DNA of 15,988 bases, from positions 1 through 15,988 of the forward strand of contig DAIEST010000059.1 in assembly GCA_027346125.1 (NCBI GenBank), written 5' to 3'. Below are positions 1 through 6,865 of the stretch, piece after piece. Numbering within the stretch: position 1 is the stretch's first letter; every line of letters begins with the position of its first letter. This DNA comes from Leptospirillum sp. Its GTDB lineage: Bacteria > Nitrospirota > Leptospirillia > Leptospirillales > Leptospirillaceae. Under the pieces are notes generated by a model that was not told the DNA's origin, ran no database searches, and saw nothing but the letters and a program-made list of their open reading frames with translations. The translations under genes and the position numbers were made by a program.

Positions 1-327
1 TCACTGCCGGGTAGGCAGCTCAGAAATCCTGGTCATAGCGTGATGCTGTTTTTGATAAGTTCACTGCCGGGTAGGCAGCTCAGAAAAGACCAAGGCACCC
101 CATACTCCGAATGCCAAAGTTCACTGCCGGGTAGGCAGCTCAGAAATGAACCGCTTTATCGATTCGCTCCGCTTCTTCGTTCACTGCCGGGTAGGCAGCT
201 CAGAAAAGAGTCGCTTAGGCAAATGGCCCATGCCGGAAGTTCACTGCCGGGTAGGCAGATCAGAAACATTGCATGAACGTCATCTGGGAGGTGTTCGAGG
301 TTCACTGCCGCATAGGCAGCTCAGAAA
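1..327 (+). CRISPR. Type I-F-like CRISPR array, trailer end
   Basis: Six repeats lie at 1-26 (cut by the window edge), 59-86, 119-146, 179-206, 239-266 and 300-327. The repeat is 28 nt, begins GTTCACTGCC and ends CTCAGAAA, with a CTGCC/GGCAG stem around a GGGTA loop. This closely resembles the repeat of type I-F systems, where Cas6f cuts at the base of the stem and leaves an 8-nt 5' handle. The five spacers are 32 nt, except the last, which is 33 nt (267-299). Repeat 5 carries C21->A, the first base of the predicted handle (ATCAGAAA). Repeat 6 has GG->CA in the loop, so its stem is intact. Decay at the right end and the repeat orientation mean that transcription runs left to right and the leader is upstream of the window. 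No cas gene is present in the window. The array subtype is inferred from the repeat only. Confidence 0.95.
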
Positions 328-420
328 TGTTTCGTTAAGATCAAAAGAGTGACATGCCGGGAGGGGGATCGGGCGCGTCTCTTCTTTATCGTCCAGCGGA
401 CCGACTGCAATACCGTCTGT

Positions 421-478
421 CCTGCCGACAACGTTCATCGCGAAGATGGGGCTGCCCTTCGGCAGGCTCTCCGGCAGG
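421..478. repeat. Nested and mutually exclusive inverted repeats
   Basis: An outer pair CCTGCCG (421-427) / CGGCAGG (472-478) encloses an inner hairpin CTGCC (452-456), loop CTTC, GGCAG (461-465). Because there are two CTGCC and two GGCAG copies, the arms can also swap partners. Such swapping is the hallmark of a switching or attenuating RNA, but no function is shown. Confidence 0.45.
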
Positions 479-507
479 GGGGCGATCCGGGCTCTGCGGT
501 TTTCTCC

Positions 508-574
508 CGGGGCAATGGGAGTGTTCTTGCAGGAGAAGAGCCCTGTTCTCCTTTCCTGACTTCCCATTGCGCCG
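508..574. repeat. Long two-part stem-loop
   Basis: An outer perfect 9-bp stem GCAATGGGA (512-520) / TCCCATTGC (562-570) extends by three more pairs after one mismatch (508-510 with 572-574). Inside it lies a second 7-bp stem AGGAGAA (531-537) / TTCTCCT (546-552) with an 8-nt loop. There is no T-tract after it, so it does not look like an intrinsic terminator. Confidence 0.5.
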
Positions 575-630
575 ACGGATCGGGGCAATGCGGCCGCTTT
601 ATCCGGACAACCGCCGGCCGGGTCCATCTC

Positions 631-659
631 TTGAGCTTCTCCTGGAAAAAAGAGAGAAT
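631..659 (+). promoter_or_regulatory. Possible sigma70-type promoter for ilvD
   Basis: TTGAGC (631-636) and GAGAAT (654-659) are separated by 17 bp; each matches the consensus at four of six positions. If it is used, the ilvD leader would be roughly 90 nt and would exclude the upstream stem-loops. This is a weak match. Confidence 0.3.
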
Positions 660-756
660 AAATTTTTGGGGATCGTCGGGACGGTTTTTGTCCGGCCAGG
701 TCCTGTCGCTTAACGGGATTGGCCGGATATGGAAGATGTCAGGGAAGGATCAATCG

Positions 757-2442
757 ATGCGTAGCGATATCATGAAAAAGGGGGTGGACCGGGCCCCGAA
801 CAGAAGCCTTCTGAAGGCCTGCGGTCTGACCGATGCAGATATGGAAAAACCTTTTGTGGCTGTGGCCAACTCCTATGTAGGGATCGTTCCGGGCCATGTC
901 CATCTGAACCGTCTGGGCGAGATCGCCCGGGAAGAGATCCGGACCGCCGGAGGGGTTCCCTTCGAGTTCAACACGATCGGAGTCGATGACGGAATTGCCA
1001 TGGGGCATGGAGGAATGCGGTACTCTCTCGCAAGCCGGGAGTTGATTGCCGATGCGGTTGAAACCATGGTCATGGCCCATCCCTTCGATGGCATGCTTTG
1101 TCTCACCAACTGCGACAAGATCACTCCCGGAATGATGATGGGAGCCCTCAGGGTCAATATTCCGACGGTCATGATTTCGGGGGGACCCATGGAAGCGGGA
1201 CATCTGGCCTCGGGAAAGACCGTCGATCTCGTTTCCGTTTTCGAGGGAGTTGGGGCGCTCAAGGCCGGCAAGATCTCCGAGATCGAGCTTAAAGAAATCG
1301 AAGACGAGAGCTGCCCCACTTGCGGCTCCTGTTCGGGGATGTTTACCGCCAATTCGATGAATTGCATGGCTGAGGTTCTGGGAATAGCCCTTCCAGGAAA
1401 CGGGACGATTCTTGCAACCGACCCGGCCCGCGAAGATCTGGTGCGGATGGCGGCCAGACGGGCGGTCGAACTGGCCAAATCCGGCCAGAACATCCGGGAG
1501 TTTGTGAATGCCCGGGCCCTTGCCAACGCCCTTGTTCTCGACATTGCCATGGGAGGCTCCTCCAACACCATCCTTCACGCCATGGCCGTCGCCCATGAAG
1601 CGGAAATCCCTTTTTCCCTTTCGAAAATCAACGAACTGGCAGAAAGGGTTCCCTACATCTGCAAAGTCTCTCCCGCCGGTTCCTACCATATTCAGGATGT
1701 GGCCCGGGCAGGAGGAGTCATGGCTATCATGAAGGAACTGTCGACGATCCCGGGACTTCTGGATCTCGATGTGATGTCCGTCTCGGGAAAAACATTGGGT
1801 CAGATGATTTCCGAAGTCCAGATCCGGGACCGGGATGTCATTCGGACGATCGACAAGGCATACAGCGCGAAGGGAGGACTGGCCATCCTCTATGGTTCTC
1901 TCGCTCCGGAAGGGGGAGTTGTCAAGGTGGGGGCGATCGACCCGGCGATGCGGCTCTTCGAAGGTCCCGCCGTGATTTTCGAATCCCAGGAAGCGGCCTG
2001 CGAGGGAATCCTGAACAATCGGGTCAAGGCCGGAGATGTGGTGGTAATCCGTTACGAAGGTCCGAGCGGAGGCCCGGGAATGCAGGAAATGCTGGCTCCG
2101 ACGGCCAATCTCATGGGAATGGGACTGGGAGACAAGGTCGCCCTTGTCACCGATGGCCGCTTTTCAGGGGGGACGCGGGGCGCCTGTGTGGGGCATGTTT
2201 CCCCCGAGGCTTCGGCGGGCGGCCCGATCGGACTGGTCAACCCCGGCGACCGTATCCGGATCGATTTAAATGCCCGGACGATCGACCTCCTTGTTTCCGA
2301 AAAAGAACTGGCCGAACGCAGAAAATCCTTCAAGCCTCTGCCGCCCAAGGTGACCCGGGGATATCTGGCCCGTTATGCCGCTCTCGTTGAGAGCGGGAGT
2401 CGGGGAGCGGTCCTTCGCACTCCAGTCCGGCAGATCCATTGA
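757..2442 (+). CDS. ilvD: Dihydroxy-acid dehydratase (IlvD)
   Basis: It dehydrates 2,3-dihydroxy-isovalerate and 2,3-dihydroxy-3-methylvalerate to the 2-oxoacid precursors of valine/leucine and isoleucine in the cytoplasm. The 561-aa product has the family hallmarks: VPGHVHL near 44-50, DDGIAMGHGGM near 77-87, NCDKITPG with C119, CPTCGSCSGMFTANS with C186/C189/C192, and DGRFSGGT and GHVSPEA near the C-terminus. The position that is Cys in the TPCN motif of [2Fe-2S] members is PGHV here, as in the oxygen-sensitive E. coli type, so a labile cluster is plausible (inference). I chose ATG 757 because AGGGAAGGA lies about 7 nt upstream and the conserved homology starts there. ATG 736 and the frame open back to 349 are alternatives without family support. 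No other ilv gene is adjacent. Confidence 0.97.
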   Translation: MRSDIMKKGVDRAPNRSLLKACGLTDADMEKPFVAVANSYVGIVPGHVHLNRLGEIAREEIRTAGGVPFEFNTIGVDDGIAMGHGGMRYSLASRELIADAVETMVMAHPFDGMLCLTNCDKITPGMMMGALRVNIPTVMISGGPMEAGHLASGKTVDLVSVFEGVGALKAGKISEIELKEIEDESCPTCGSCSGMFTANSMNCMAEVLGIALPGNGTILATDPAREDLVRMAARRAVELAKSGQNIREFVNARALANALVLDIAMGGSSNTILHAMAVAHEAEIPFSLSKINELAERVPYICKVSPAGSYHIQDVARAGGVMAIMKELSTIPGLLDLDVMSVSGKTLGQMISEVQIRDRDVIRTIDKAYSAKGGLAILYGSLAPEGGVVKVGAIDPAMRLFEGPAVIFESQEAACEGILNNRVKAGDVVVIRYEGPSGGPGMQEMLAPTANLMGMGLGDKVALVTDGRFSGGTRGACVGHVSPEASAGGPIGLVNPGDRIRIDLNARTIDLLVSEKELAERRKSFKPLPPKVTRGYLARYAALVESGSRGAVLRTPVRQIH

Positions 2443-2501
2443 GCGCTCCCTTGCTTCAGCTTGCCGGGAAGGAGGTTCTGGTGACAGGGGGGAGGGGTCT
2501 G
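2439..2501 (+). pseudogene. Possible 5' fragment of an SDR/epimerase-like gene
   Basis: A TTG codon overlaps the ilvD TGA (ATTGA) and opens a frame reading SAPLLQLAGKEVLVTGGRG. The LAGKEVLVTGG part resembles the first beta strand and glycine-rich loop of NAD(P)-binding short-chain dehydrogenases or nucleotide-sugar epimerases. After TGGRG the sequence stops resembling the family, and the frame ends at 2570. The overlap with ilvD suggests a once-coupled downstream gene that was cut off. The match covers only about 12 residues, so this is tentative. Confidence 0.35.
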
Positions 2502-2506
2502 TCTGC

Positions 2507-2635
2507 GCCCATCTCTACGACGCCCTCTTTTCCCTTGGCACACCCGTCGAAGTCATCGATTGGGACGTAACAGGCGAAGCATTCAGGAAAATCATTCGGA
2601 AAAACAAAGTCATCATAGACAAAGAAAAACTCTGA
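2507..2635 (+). pseudogene. C-terminal remnant of an MNT-type nucleotidyltransferase
   Basis: The frame reads AHLYDALFSLGTPVEVIDWD, then FRKIIRKNKVIIDKEKL and a stop at 2633-2635. The pattern 'PVxVIDWxxxxxxFRKIIxxxxVII' is typical of the C-terminus of minimal nucleotidyltransferases (HI0073/MntA family), which pair with HEPN proteins as toxin-antitoxin modules. The GSxxRG and DxD catalytic motifs, which should lie upstream, are absent: the upstream sequence belongs to another gene. No HEPN partner follows. It is therefore a 3' fragment left by a deletion or recombination with a join near 2490-2506. Family assignment rests on about 40 residues. Confidence 0.5.
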
Positions 2636-2718
2636 CGGTTCGAACTGCTCCGAAAGAACCGGAATGGATTCGTCCTCCCGCTCCATGATGGCATCACTCC
2701 TTGAACGCACAGGAGAGG

Positions 2719-3192
2719 TCAGGATGGAGTGAACGTAGCCAGACGATAGAGACCCCGGCCTTCGTGAAGCACATGGCCTTTTCTCCGCACCAGAGCCACC
2801 CGGACCGCATTCTTGAGGTCCCGGGAGTCAGGAACCTTCGCTTCGCTTCTAATCCGTTCCGCAATCTCGTTCAGATCGAAAGAACGGTCTTCGGACCGGA
2901 GAACCCGGATCGCAAGCTCCCCGATGGATCCGTCCGCAGAGGCTTCACGCGAGATCGGCGTCAGAAAGGAAGGGGATGGAGAAGGGGGAGGCGACAAATC
3001 GGGAGGAGTTTTTGTAACCGGAGGGGAAGAAGGGCCTGCAGAAGGCGGAGGCGAGGGGATCTCCGGTCCCTCCCGGATCAATGACTCCAGAGAGGACTCC
3101 AGTTCCTTCAGCCGGAGGATGCTCCGCTCGTGTCTGGAAATTTCCTGGCGTACGAGGGAGAGATAATCAAGGGTCTGATCGGAAAAGTTCAT
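2719..3192 (-). CDS. Unrecognised protein: coiled coil, Pro-rich linker, winged-helix-like C-terminus
   Basis: The 157-aa product is not one I recognise. Residues 1-42 are charged and heptad-like (e.g. SRHERSILRLKELESSLESL), which suggests a coiled coil. Residues 43-80 are a low-complexity Pro/Ser/Thr linker. Residues about 88-150 (GELAIRVL, FDLNEIAERIRSEA, LKNAVRVALVRRKGHVL, GRGLYRL) look like a small winged-helix or HARE-HTH-type domain. ATG 3192 has AGGAG about 6 nt upstream on the minus strand. It is transcribed divergently from the HemW-like gene across an AT-rich region. A DNA-binding or oligomeric regulatory role is inferred from the architecture only. No signal peptide or membrane segment is seen. 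Confidence 0.75.
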   Translation of the reverse strand: MNFSDQTLDYLSLVRQEISRHERSILRLKELESSLESLIREGPEIPSPPPSAGPSSPPVTKTPPDLSPPPSPSPSFLTPISREASADGSIGELAIRVLRSEDRSFDLNEIAERIRSEAKVPDSRDLKNAVRVALVRRKGHVLHEGRGLYRLATFTPS

Positions 3193-3284
3193 GCGCTCCT
3201 CGCTTTCGAACGATGTACGAACAGTCTAGTAAGCTCCCGTCCAGAAAGCAATCCATAGCGAAACCCCCTGAAAATACGCCATAT

Positions 3285-3390
3285 TTTTGGTCTATCATGA
3301 ACATGATCTTTTTCCTTAGAGTTATCTTATTTTTTCATAAAACTAAAAGTTTTAATTTAATTAAAAAGAAAAAACTGAATCTTGTTTTCT
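3285..3390. promoter_or_regulatory. AT-rich divergent intergenic island with inverted repeats
   Basis: About 100 bp is strongly AT-rich, in sharp contrast with the GC-rich surroundings, between two divergent genes. It holds ATCATG (3294-3299) / CATGAT (3302-3307) with a 2-nt spacer, and AAAACT (3339-3344) / AGTTTT (3348-3353) with a 3-nt spacer. Candidate roles are promoter/UP-element DNA, an operator, or a binding site for an AT-hook or nucleoid protein. Confidence 0.4.
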
Positions 3391-3410
3391 AGAGGAGACC
3401 CGTCCGGAGA

Positions 3411-3428
3411 ACCCGATACGGGTAAAAT
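3411..3428 (+). promoter_or_regulatory. Hairpin and -10-like element just before the HemW-like gene
   Basis: ACCCG (3411-3415) / CGGGT (3419-3423) form a short inverted repeat, and TAAAAT (3423-3428) matches the -10 consensus at five of six positions. The ATG is at 3435 and has no convincing Shine-Dalgarno sequence. If this -10 were used, the mRNA would be almost leaderless. No good -35 is visible. Confidence 0.25.
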
Positions 3429-3434
3429 AAGTCC

Positions 3435-4601
3435 ATGAAGAATTCACGGCTTCTTGACGACCCCGTCCGATCGCTCTACGTACAGGTTCCGTTCTGTCCC
3501 GAACGGTGCGATTACTGCAGTATCCCTGTATCCGTTCGCCCGGAGCGTGCGGACGGATACATCAAGGCCCTGTCGATCGAAAAAGAACGGATCCGTTCTC
3601 GAGTGGATCTGGGGAAGGTCGAGACGCTCTACCTGGGAGGAGGGACCCCGACCGTTCTTTCTCCGGGCCTCTTCTCCGACCTGATCGATCTCCTGCGGGA
3701 GGACCTTCCTCCCCTCAAGGAAGTGACGACCGAATCCAGGCCCGATACATTGGACAGACCGATGCTGGAAATGCTCGAGAAAAAGGGCGTGACCCGACTG
3801 AGCATCGGAATGGAAACGGTGTCTTCCGTACAGATGGCATTTCTGGGACGGACCTCATGTTCGTACGATGTTGTGCGGATGATCGAATCCGTACGAAACA
3901 GTTTCTCCGGACAGATCTCGATGGATTTTATCATCGGAGGGGAGGGGTACGATTCCGGAAAGTTCCGTACGGTCGCAGGCACTCTCCTTGAAGCGGGTCT
4001 CGATCACCTTTCGGCTTACCCCCTGACGCTGGAGAACCGTACGGTCCTGACGCTCAGGGAGACCCGGGGCGAGCTTCCAGACAGCATGGAAGACGATGCC
4101 GCCGAAGCGTGGCGCATCGCGACGTCGGACCTTCGTTCGATGGGCTGGAAGCAGTACGAAGTAGCCAATTTTTCCCGGAATCCCCATACGGTCTGCCGGC
4201 ACAATCTCAGTGTCTGGAAGGGAGATTCCTATCTCGGAATGGGAGCGGGTGCACACCAGCGGGTCCTGTCCGTACGATCAGAAAATGTTCATTCTCATCT
4301 ATCGTACGAATCGAGATTGAACCTTGGGGAAACACCCATCGAACACCTGGAGAAACTGACCGGAGAGCAGCTCTTTCTGGAAACGATCTATACGAACGCA
4401 CGGTTGTCGTACGGATTTCCGAAAGCCTGGCTCGACGAGCGAATCAGTCCGTACGCTCTCTCGGGATTCCTTTCCCGTATGATCGATCACCGCTGGATTG
4501 AGGAGAAGGAACTTGACCGTGAACGGATCGTGTTCACACCGGAGGGGTGGATCTGGCTCGATTCCTTGATGGGGGAGATTTCCGTACTGGTCGAGGGTTG
4601 A
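3435..4601 (+). CDS. hemW: HemW-like radical SAM protein (coproporphyrinogen III oxidase-like)
   Basis: The 388-aa protein carries the radical SAM cluster motif CPERCDYC (C21, C25, C28) after the family opening SLYVQVPFC. It then has LGGGTPT (67-73), RLSIGMETV with FLGR, and DFIIGG. The HemW/HemN-type C-terminal block reads YEVANFSR, CRHNLSVWKG, YLGMGAGAH. HemW proteins are haem-binding chaperones that insert haem into respiratory enzymes, and they are often mis-annotated as oxygen-independent coproporphyrinogen oxidase. The CX3CX2C lacks the extra Cys seen in true HemN. The start is ATG 3435 because TAA lies four codons upstream in frame; no strong ribosome site is seen. The gene is unusually rich in CGTACG (eight copies at 3862-4455). 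It converges on the recombinase gene with a 19-nt gap. Confidence 0.9.
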   Translation: MKNSRLLDDPVRSLYVQVPFCPERCDYCSIPVSVRPERADGYIKALSIEKERIRSRVDLGKVETLYLGGGTPTVLSPGLFSDLIDLLREDLPPLKEVTTESRPDTLDRPMLEMLEKKGVTRLSIGMETVSSVQMAFLGRTSCSYDVVRMIESVRNSFSGQISMDFIIGGEGYDSGKFRTVAGTLLEAGLDHLSAYPLTLENRTVLTLRETRGELPDSMEDDAAEAWRIATSDLRSMGWKQYEVANFSRNPHTVCRHNLSVWKGDSYLGMGAGAHQRVLSVRSENVHSHLSYESRLNLGETPIEHLEKLTGEQLFLETIYTNARLSYGFPKAWLDERISPYALSGFLSRMIDHRWIEEKELDRERIVFTPEGWIWLDSLMGEISVLVEG

Positions 4602-4620
4602 GCCTCTTATGGCGACAAAG

Positions 4621-5532
4621 CTACTCGTCGTCTCGGGAGGATCCTCCCCTTCCGCGCGGATGTCGCCGCTTCAGTTCTTCGGAGAGTTGGGAAATCTCGA
4701 CCTGCGTGTAGATTTCGGTCGTCTGGATATCCGAATGCCCCAGGAGCACCTGGATGGAGCGGATATCCATTCCATGGGACAGAAGGTGGGTGGCAAAGGA
4801 ATGCCTGAGCGTATGGGGGGAGATCTCGATTGTGATCCCGGCCTTCCGGGCATACCCTTTGATCAGGAACCAGAGCCCCTGCCGCGTGAATCCTTCCTGC
4901 CGGCGGGTCAGGAAGATCGTTTTCTCCTTGACCTTCACCTTGGAACGGACGCTTTCAAGATAAAGCGAAAGACGTTCGATGGCTTCCCGGTCGAGAAAAG
5001 CCATCCGCTCCTTCAATCCTTTTCCCATCACCTTGACGGTCTCTTCCTTGAGATCGACCCGATCCAGCGTCAGCCCCGCCACTTCCGACACCCGGAGTCC
5101 CGATGCGTAAAAGATGGCAATGATCGCCCGATCCCGGATTCCTTCGTCGGTTTTTGGGTCGGGCGCATCGAGAAGCCGCCGGATCTCTTCTTCTCCCAGA
5201 ACCTTGGGAAGGCTTCGGGGAAGACGGGGGAGAGGAAGTTCCTTCATTTCGATGGAAGGGTATCCCTGGCGTTGAAGGAACCTGGACCAGCTCCGGAGCG
5301 ACGACAGGATGCGGGACCGGCTGCGGGGAGCCAGATCGTCTCTCGTCAGGAAATAGGACGAGATTTCTTCTCCGGAGAAGTCGAGGAGAGAGGCTCCGAC
5401 GGTTTCCAGAAAGCGGGAAAAAAGGAAGAGATCCAGGAGATAGGCCTGGATCGTGTTGGGGGAACGTCCCGAAGACACCCGGAGATCCTGTTCGAACTGG
5501 TCGAGAAGATCCCGGATGGCATCGGTCATCAT
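4621..5532 (-). CDS. xerD: XerC/XerD-family tyrosine recombinase
   Basis: The 303-aa protein has an N-terminal SAM-like core-binding domain (SPNTIQAYLLDLFLFSRFLE) and a C-terminal catalytic domain with the full set of residues: R147 (ASGLRVSEVAGL), K171, H240 and R243 (HTLRHSFATHLL), H266 (LLGHSDIQTTEIY) and nucleophile Y275. Xer recombinases resolve chromosome dimers at dif by forming a 3'-phosphotyrosyl link. Length and motifs fit a housekeeping Xer rather than a phage integrase. Assignment to XerD rather than XerC is uncertain. ATG 5532 (or the next ATG at 5529) is chosen because family homology begins there and GAGG lies about 8 nt upstream. The frame is open further upstream but would overlap the lipoprotein gene. 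It follows that gene by 37 nt and may be cotranscribed with it. Confidence 0.93.
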   Translation of the reverse strand: MMTDAIRDLLDQFEQDLRVSSGRSPNTIQAYLLDLFLFSRFLETVGASLLDFSGEEISSYFLTRDDLAPRSRSRILSSLRSWSRFLQRQGYPSIEMKELPLPRLPRSLPKVLGEEEIRRLLDAPDPKTDEGIRDRAIIAIFYASGLRVSEVAGLTLDRVDLKEETVKVMGKGLKERMAFLDREAIERLSLYLESVRSKVKVKEKTIFLTRRQEGFTRQGLWFLIKGYARKAGITIEISPHTLRHSFATHLLSHGMDIRSIQVLLGHSDIQTTEIYTQVEISQLSEELKRRHPRGRGGSSRDDE

Positions 5533-5569
5533 CGAATCGTCCTCTTGAAAGATTGAAAGACGGGTCCGG

Positions 5570-6742
5570 TTATTCCCCGACAGGAGTGTACGCGGTGACC
5601 CCGTTTCCGAATGTCGCACCGGAGGATACGTCAAAACACGGTCCCGTGGAGGTTCCGTTCTGCCCCAGGTACACATAGGGGACTCCGGCACTGCTCGTGT
5701 TGAGGATTCCCGGCAGGGTTGCGTCGGGAAAGGAGGTCATGGCGGTCGGATTGATGATCTCGCACTGGGTGTACGGCGCGTTGAACTCGTTGTATCCAAT
5801 GGAGGTCGAGGCTCCGGTTCCGTTCACCGAAAGGACGAACTGTGCGACCGCCCCCGAGTAGTTGACGACGTCCAGAAACTCGCACGGCCCGGTCGTACAG
5901 TAGGATTGAGAGGGATTGGAGGCGTAAAAGGTCGCGATCGCCGAAGGGTTTGAGATATCGGCAACGCCGCTCAGGTTGCCGTTGATGCCGGTCAGTGTGC
6001 CTGTGGTGTTGTCCGCATAGAAAGCGTAGATCGCGCTGTTGGCATAGTCCGTGACGAAGACGATCCCGTTGTGGTCGGCGGTCACTCCCCCGATGGAGGC
6101 GGTGGAAGGAACGTTGTTCGGCAAGGACTGGTTGTTCGACAGGAGCGTTGTCGATCCCCCTGTGACCGAGAAATACTGGCGGCTTTTCGTAATCCCGTAG
6201 ATGGTATTGCCCGAAAGCACAAGACCGACCGTGCCGCTGGGCAGGGAAGTCGGTATGGTGGCGGCGGTGGTGGTGGAACAGGGGGTAGTATTCGTGGACG
6301 AATTCACATAAAGGGTCGTCCCCGATACGAAATAGACATATGTCGTCGTGCCAAGATAGGCCGCCATCCCGGTGATGGGGGTTAATCCTGTTGATGTTCC
6401 GCAGGAGATAGGTGTTGTAGGCGCAGTCGTTCCGTTCGTTTTCCAGGCGGTGACGTTTCCCGCGTGATCCCCGACCAGAAGGTAGGAGGCGGAGGAGGAA
6501 ACATATTCCGTACCGAGAGCGGTGACGGCGGCGGTTCCTAATGCGGGAGGAGTGACACAGGCTACTGTATCCGAAACATAACATCCGGCTTTGGTCGTCG
6601 TATAGAGATTGAGGGATCCGGTCTGCCCCGTGGGAAGCGGAGGCGCCGGTCCGGTCGTATTGGTATTTCCCGAACAGGCGAAGATCGCGCACAGTGCGGA
6701 AGCGGTCAGTGTGCCCTCCAAAAAACGTCTCATTCTTTTCAC
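5570..6742 (-). CDS. Secreted lipoprotein with beta-propeller-like motifs (1)
   Basis: The roughly 390-aa product begins MKRMRRFLEGTLTASALCAIFACSG: a positively charged n-region, a hydrophobic core and a probable lipobox ending at C23, so it is likely exported and lipid-anchored. The mature part is rich in Thr, Ser, Gly and Asn, with few charges, as is common in secreted proteins of acidophiles. Motifs such as YLLVGDHAGNVTAWKT, GLVLSGNTIYGIT and IVFVTDYANSAIYAFYA recur like the strands of NHL/WD-type propeller blades. Start options are GTG 6754, GTG 6742 and ATG 6733. I prefer 6742 because GGAG lies 6 nt upstream and the start is 1 nt after the stop of a small upstream ORF. The function is unknown; a role in surface or electron-transfer interactions would be speculation. 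Confidence 0.8.
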   Translation of the reverse strand: MKRMRRFLEGTLTASALCAIFACSGNTNTTGPAPPLPTGQTGSLNLYTTTKAGCYVSDTVACVTPPALGTAAVTALGTEYVSSSASYLLVGDHAGNVTAWKTNGTTAPTTPISCGTSTGLTPITGMAAYLGTTTYVYFVSGTTLYVNSSTNTTPCSTTTAATIPTSLPSGTVGLVLSGNTIYGITKSRQYFSVTGGSTTLLSNNQSLPNNVPSTASIGGVTADHNGIVFVTDYANSAIYAFYADNTTGTLTGINGNLSGVADISNPSAIATFYASNPSQSYCTTGPCEFLDVVNYSGAVAQFVLSVNGTGASTSIGYNEFNAPYTQCEIINPTAMTSFPDATLPGILNTSSAGVPYVYLGQNGTSTGPCFDVSSGATFGNGVTAYTPVGE

Positions 6743-6743
6743 T

Positions 6744-6857
6744 TTACTCTCCACAATCTGTGATCTCCCCGCCCGGTCTTCCGAATCCCGTCATTTGTCC
6801 GTCTGTTGCGGTGGTCATGGCTGTCGTGCCTCCCCCGTACCCAGACAAAGCCGTCAT
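6744..6857 (-). CDS. Possible 37-aa ORF coupled between two lipoprotein genes
   Basis: ATG 6857 opens a 37-codon frame (MTALSGYGGGTTAMTTATDG, then QMTGFGRPGGEITDCGE). GAGGA, which overlaps the TGA of the upstream lipoprotein gene, lies 5 nt before the ATG. The TAA (6744-6746) is followed after one base by the likely GTG start of the downstream lipoprotein gene, so all three could be translationally coupled. The peptide is Gly/Thr/Met-rich, without a membrane segment or signal. I recognise no family. It could be a real small protein, a coupling leader peptide, or chance in a 124-nt gap. Confidence 0.35.
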   Translation of the reverse strand: MTALSGYGGGTTAMTTATDGQMTGFGRPGGEITDCGE

Positions 6858-6865
6858 GGTCGTCC

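Larger units (their letters stand above)
328..756. other. Long non-coding stretch between CRISPR array and ilvD
   Basis: This 429-bp stretch has no gene that I recognise. The ilvD reading frame is open through it, but the extra N-terminal sequence does not resemble the family. An antisense 115-codon frame (280-627) runs into the CRISPR repeats and resembles nothing known to me. The stretch contains two groups of nested inverted repeats (about 421-478 and 508-574) and a possible promoter near 631-659. It may be a structured 5' leader of ilvD or an unlinked small RNA. Confidence 0.6.

Noticed and set aside
40..352. Open frames running through the CRISPR repeats (repeated SLPGRQLR)
   Set aside because: The apparent peptide repeats are the CRISPR repeat translated; the 60-bp period keeps the frame open.
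280..627. Antisense 115-codon frame
   Set aside because: It runs into CRISPR repeats, has no recognised similarity and no clear ribosome site; GC-rich DNA gives such frames by chance.
349..756. 136-residue N-terminal extension of IlvD
   Set aside because: It does not resemble the family, while ATG 757 has a good ribosome site and starts the conserved region.
739..1689. Long antisense frames opposite ilvD
   Set aside because: Shadow frames of a clearly conserved gene.
5533..5691. Upstream extension of the recombinase
   Set aside because: It would overlap the lipoprotein gene and has no family similarity; ATG 5532 has a ribosome site.
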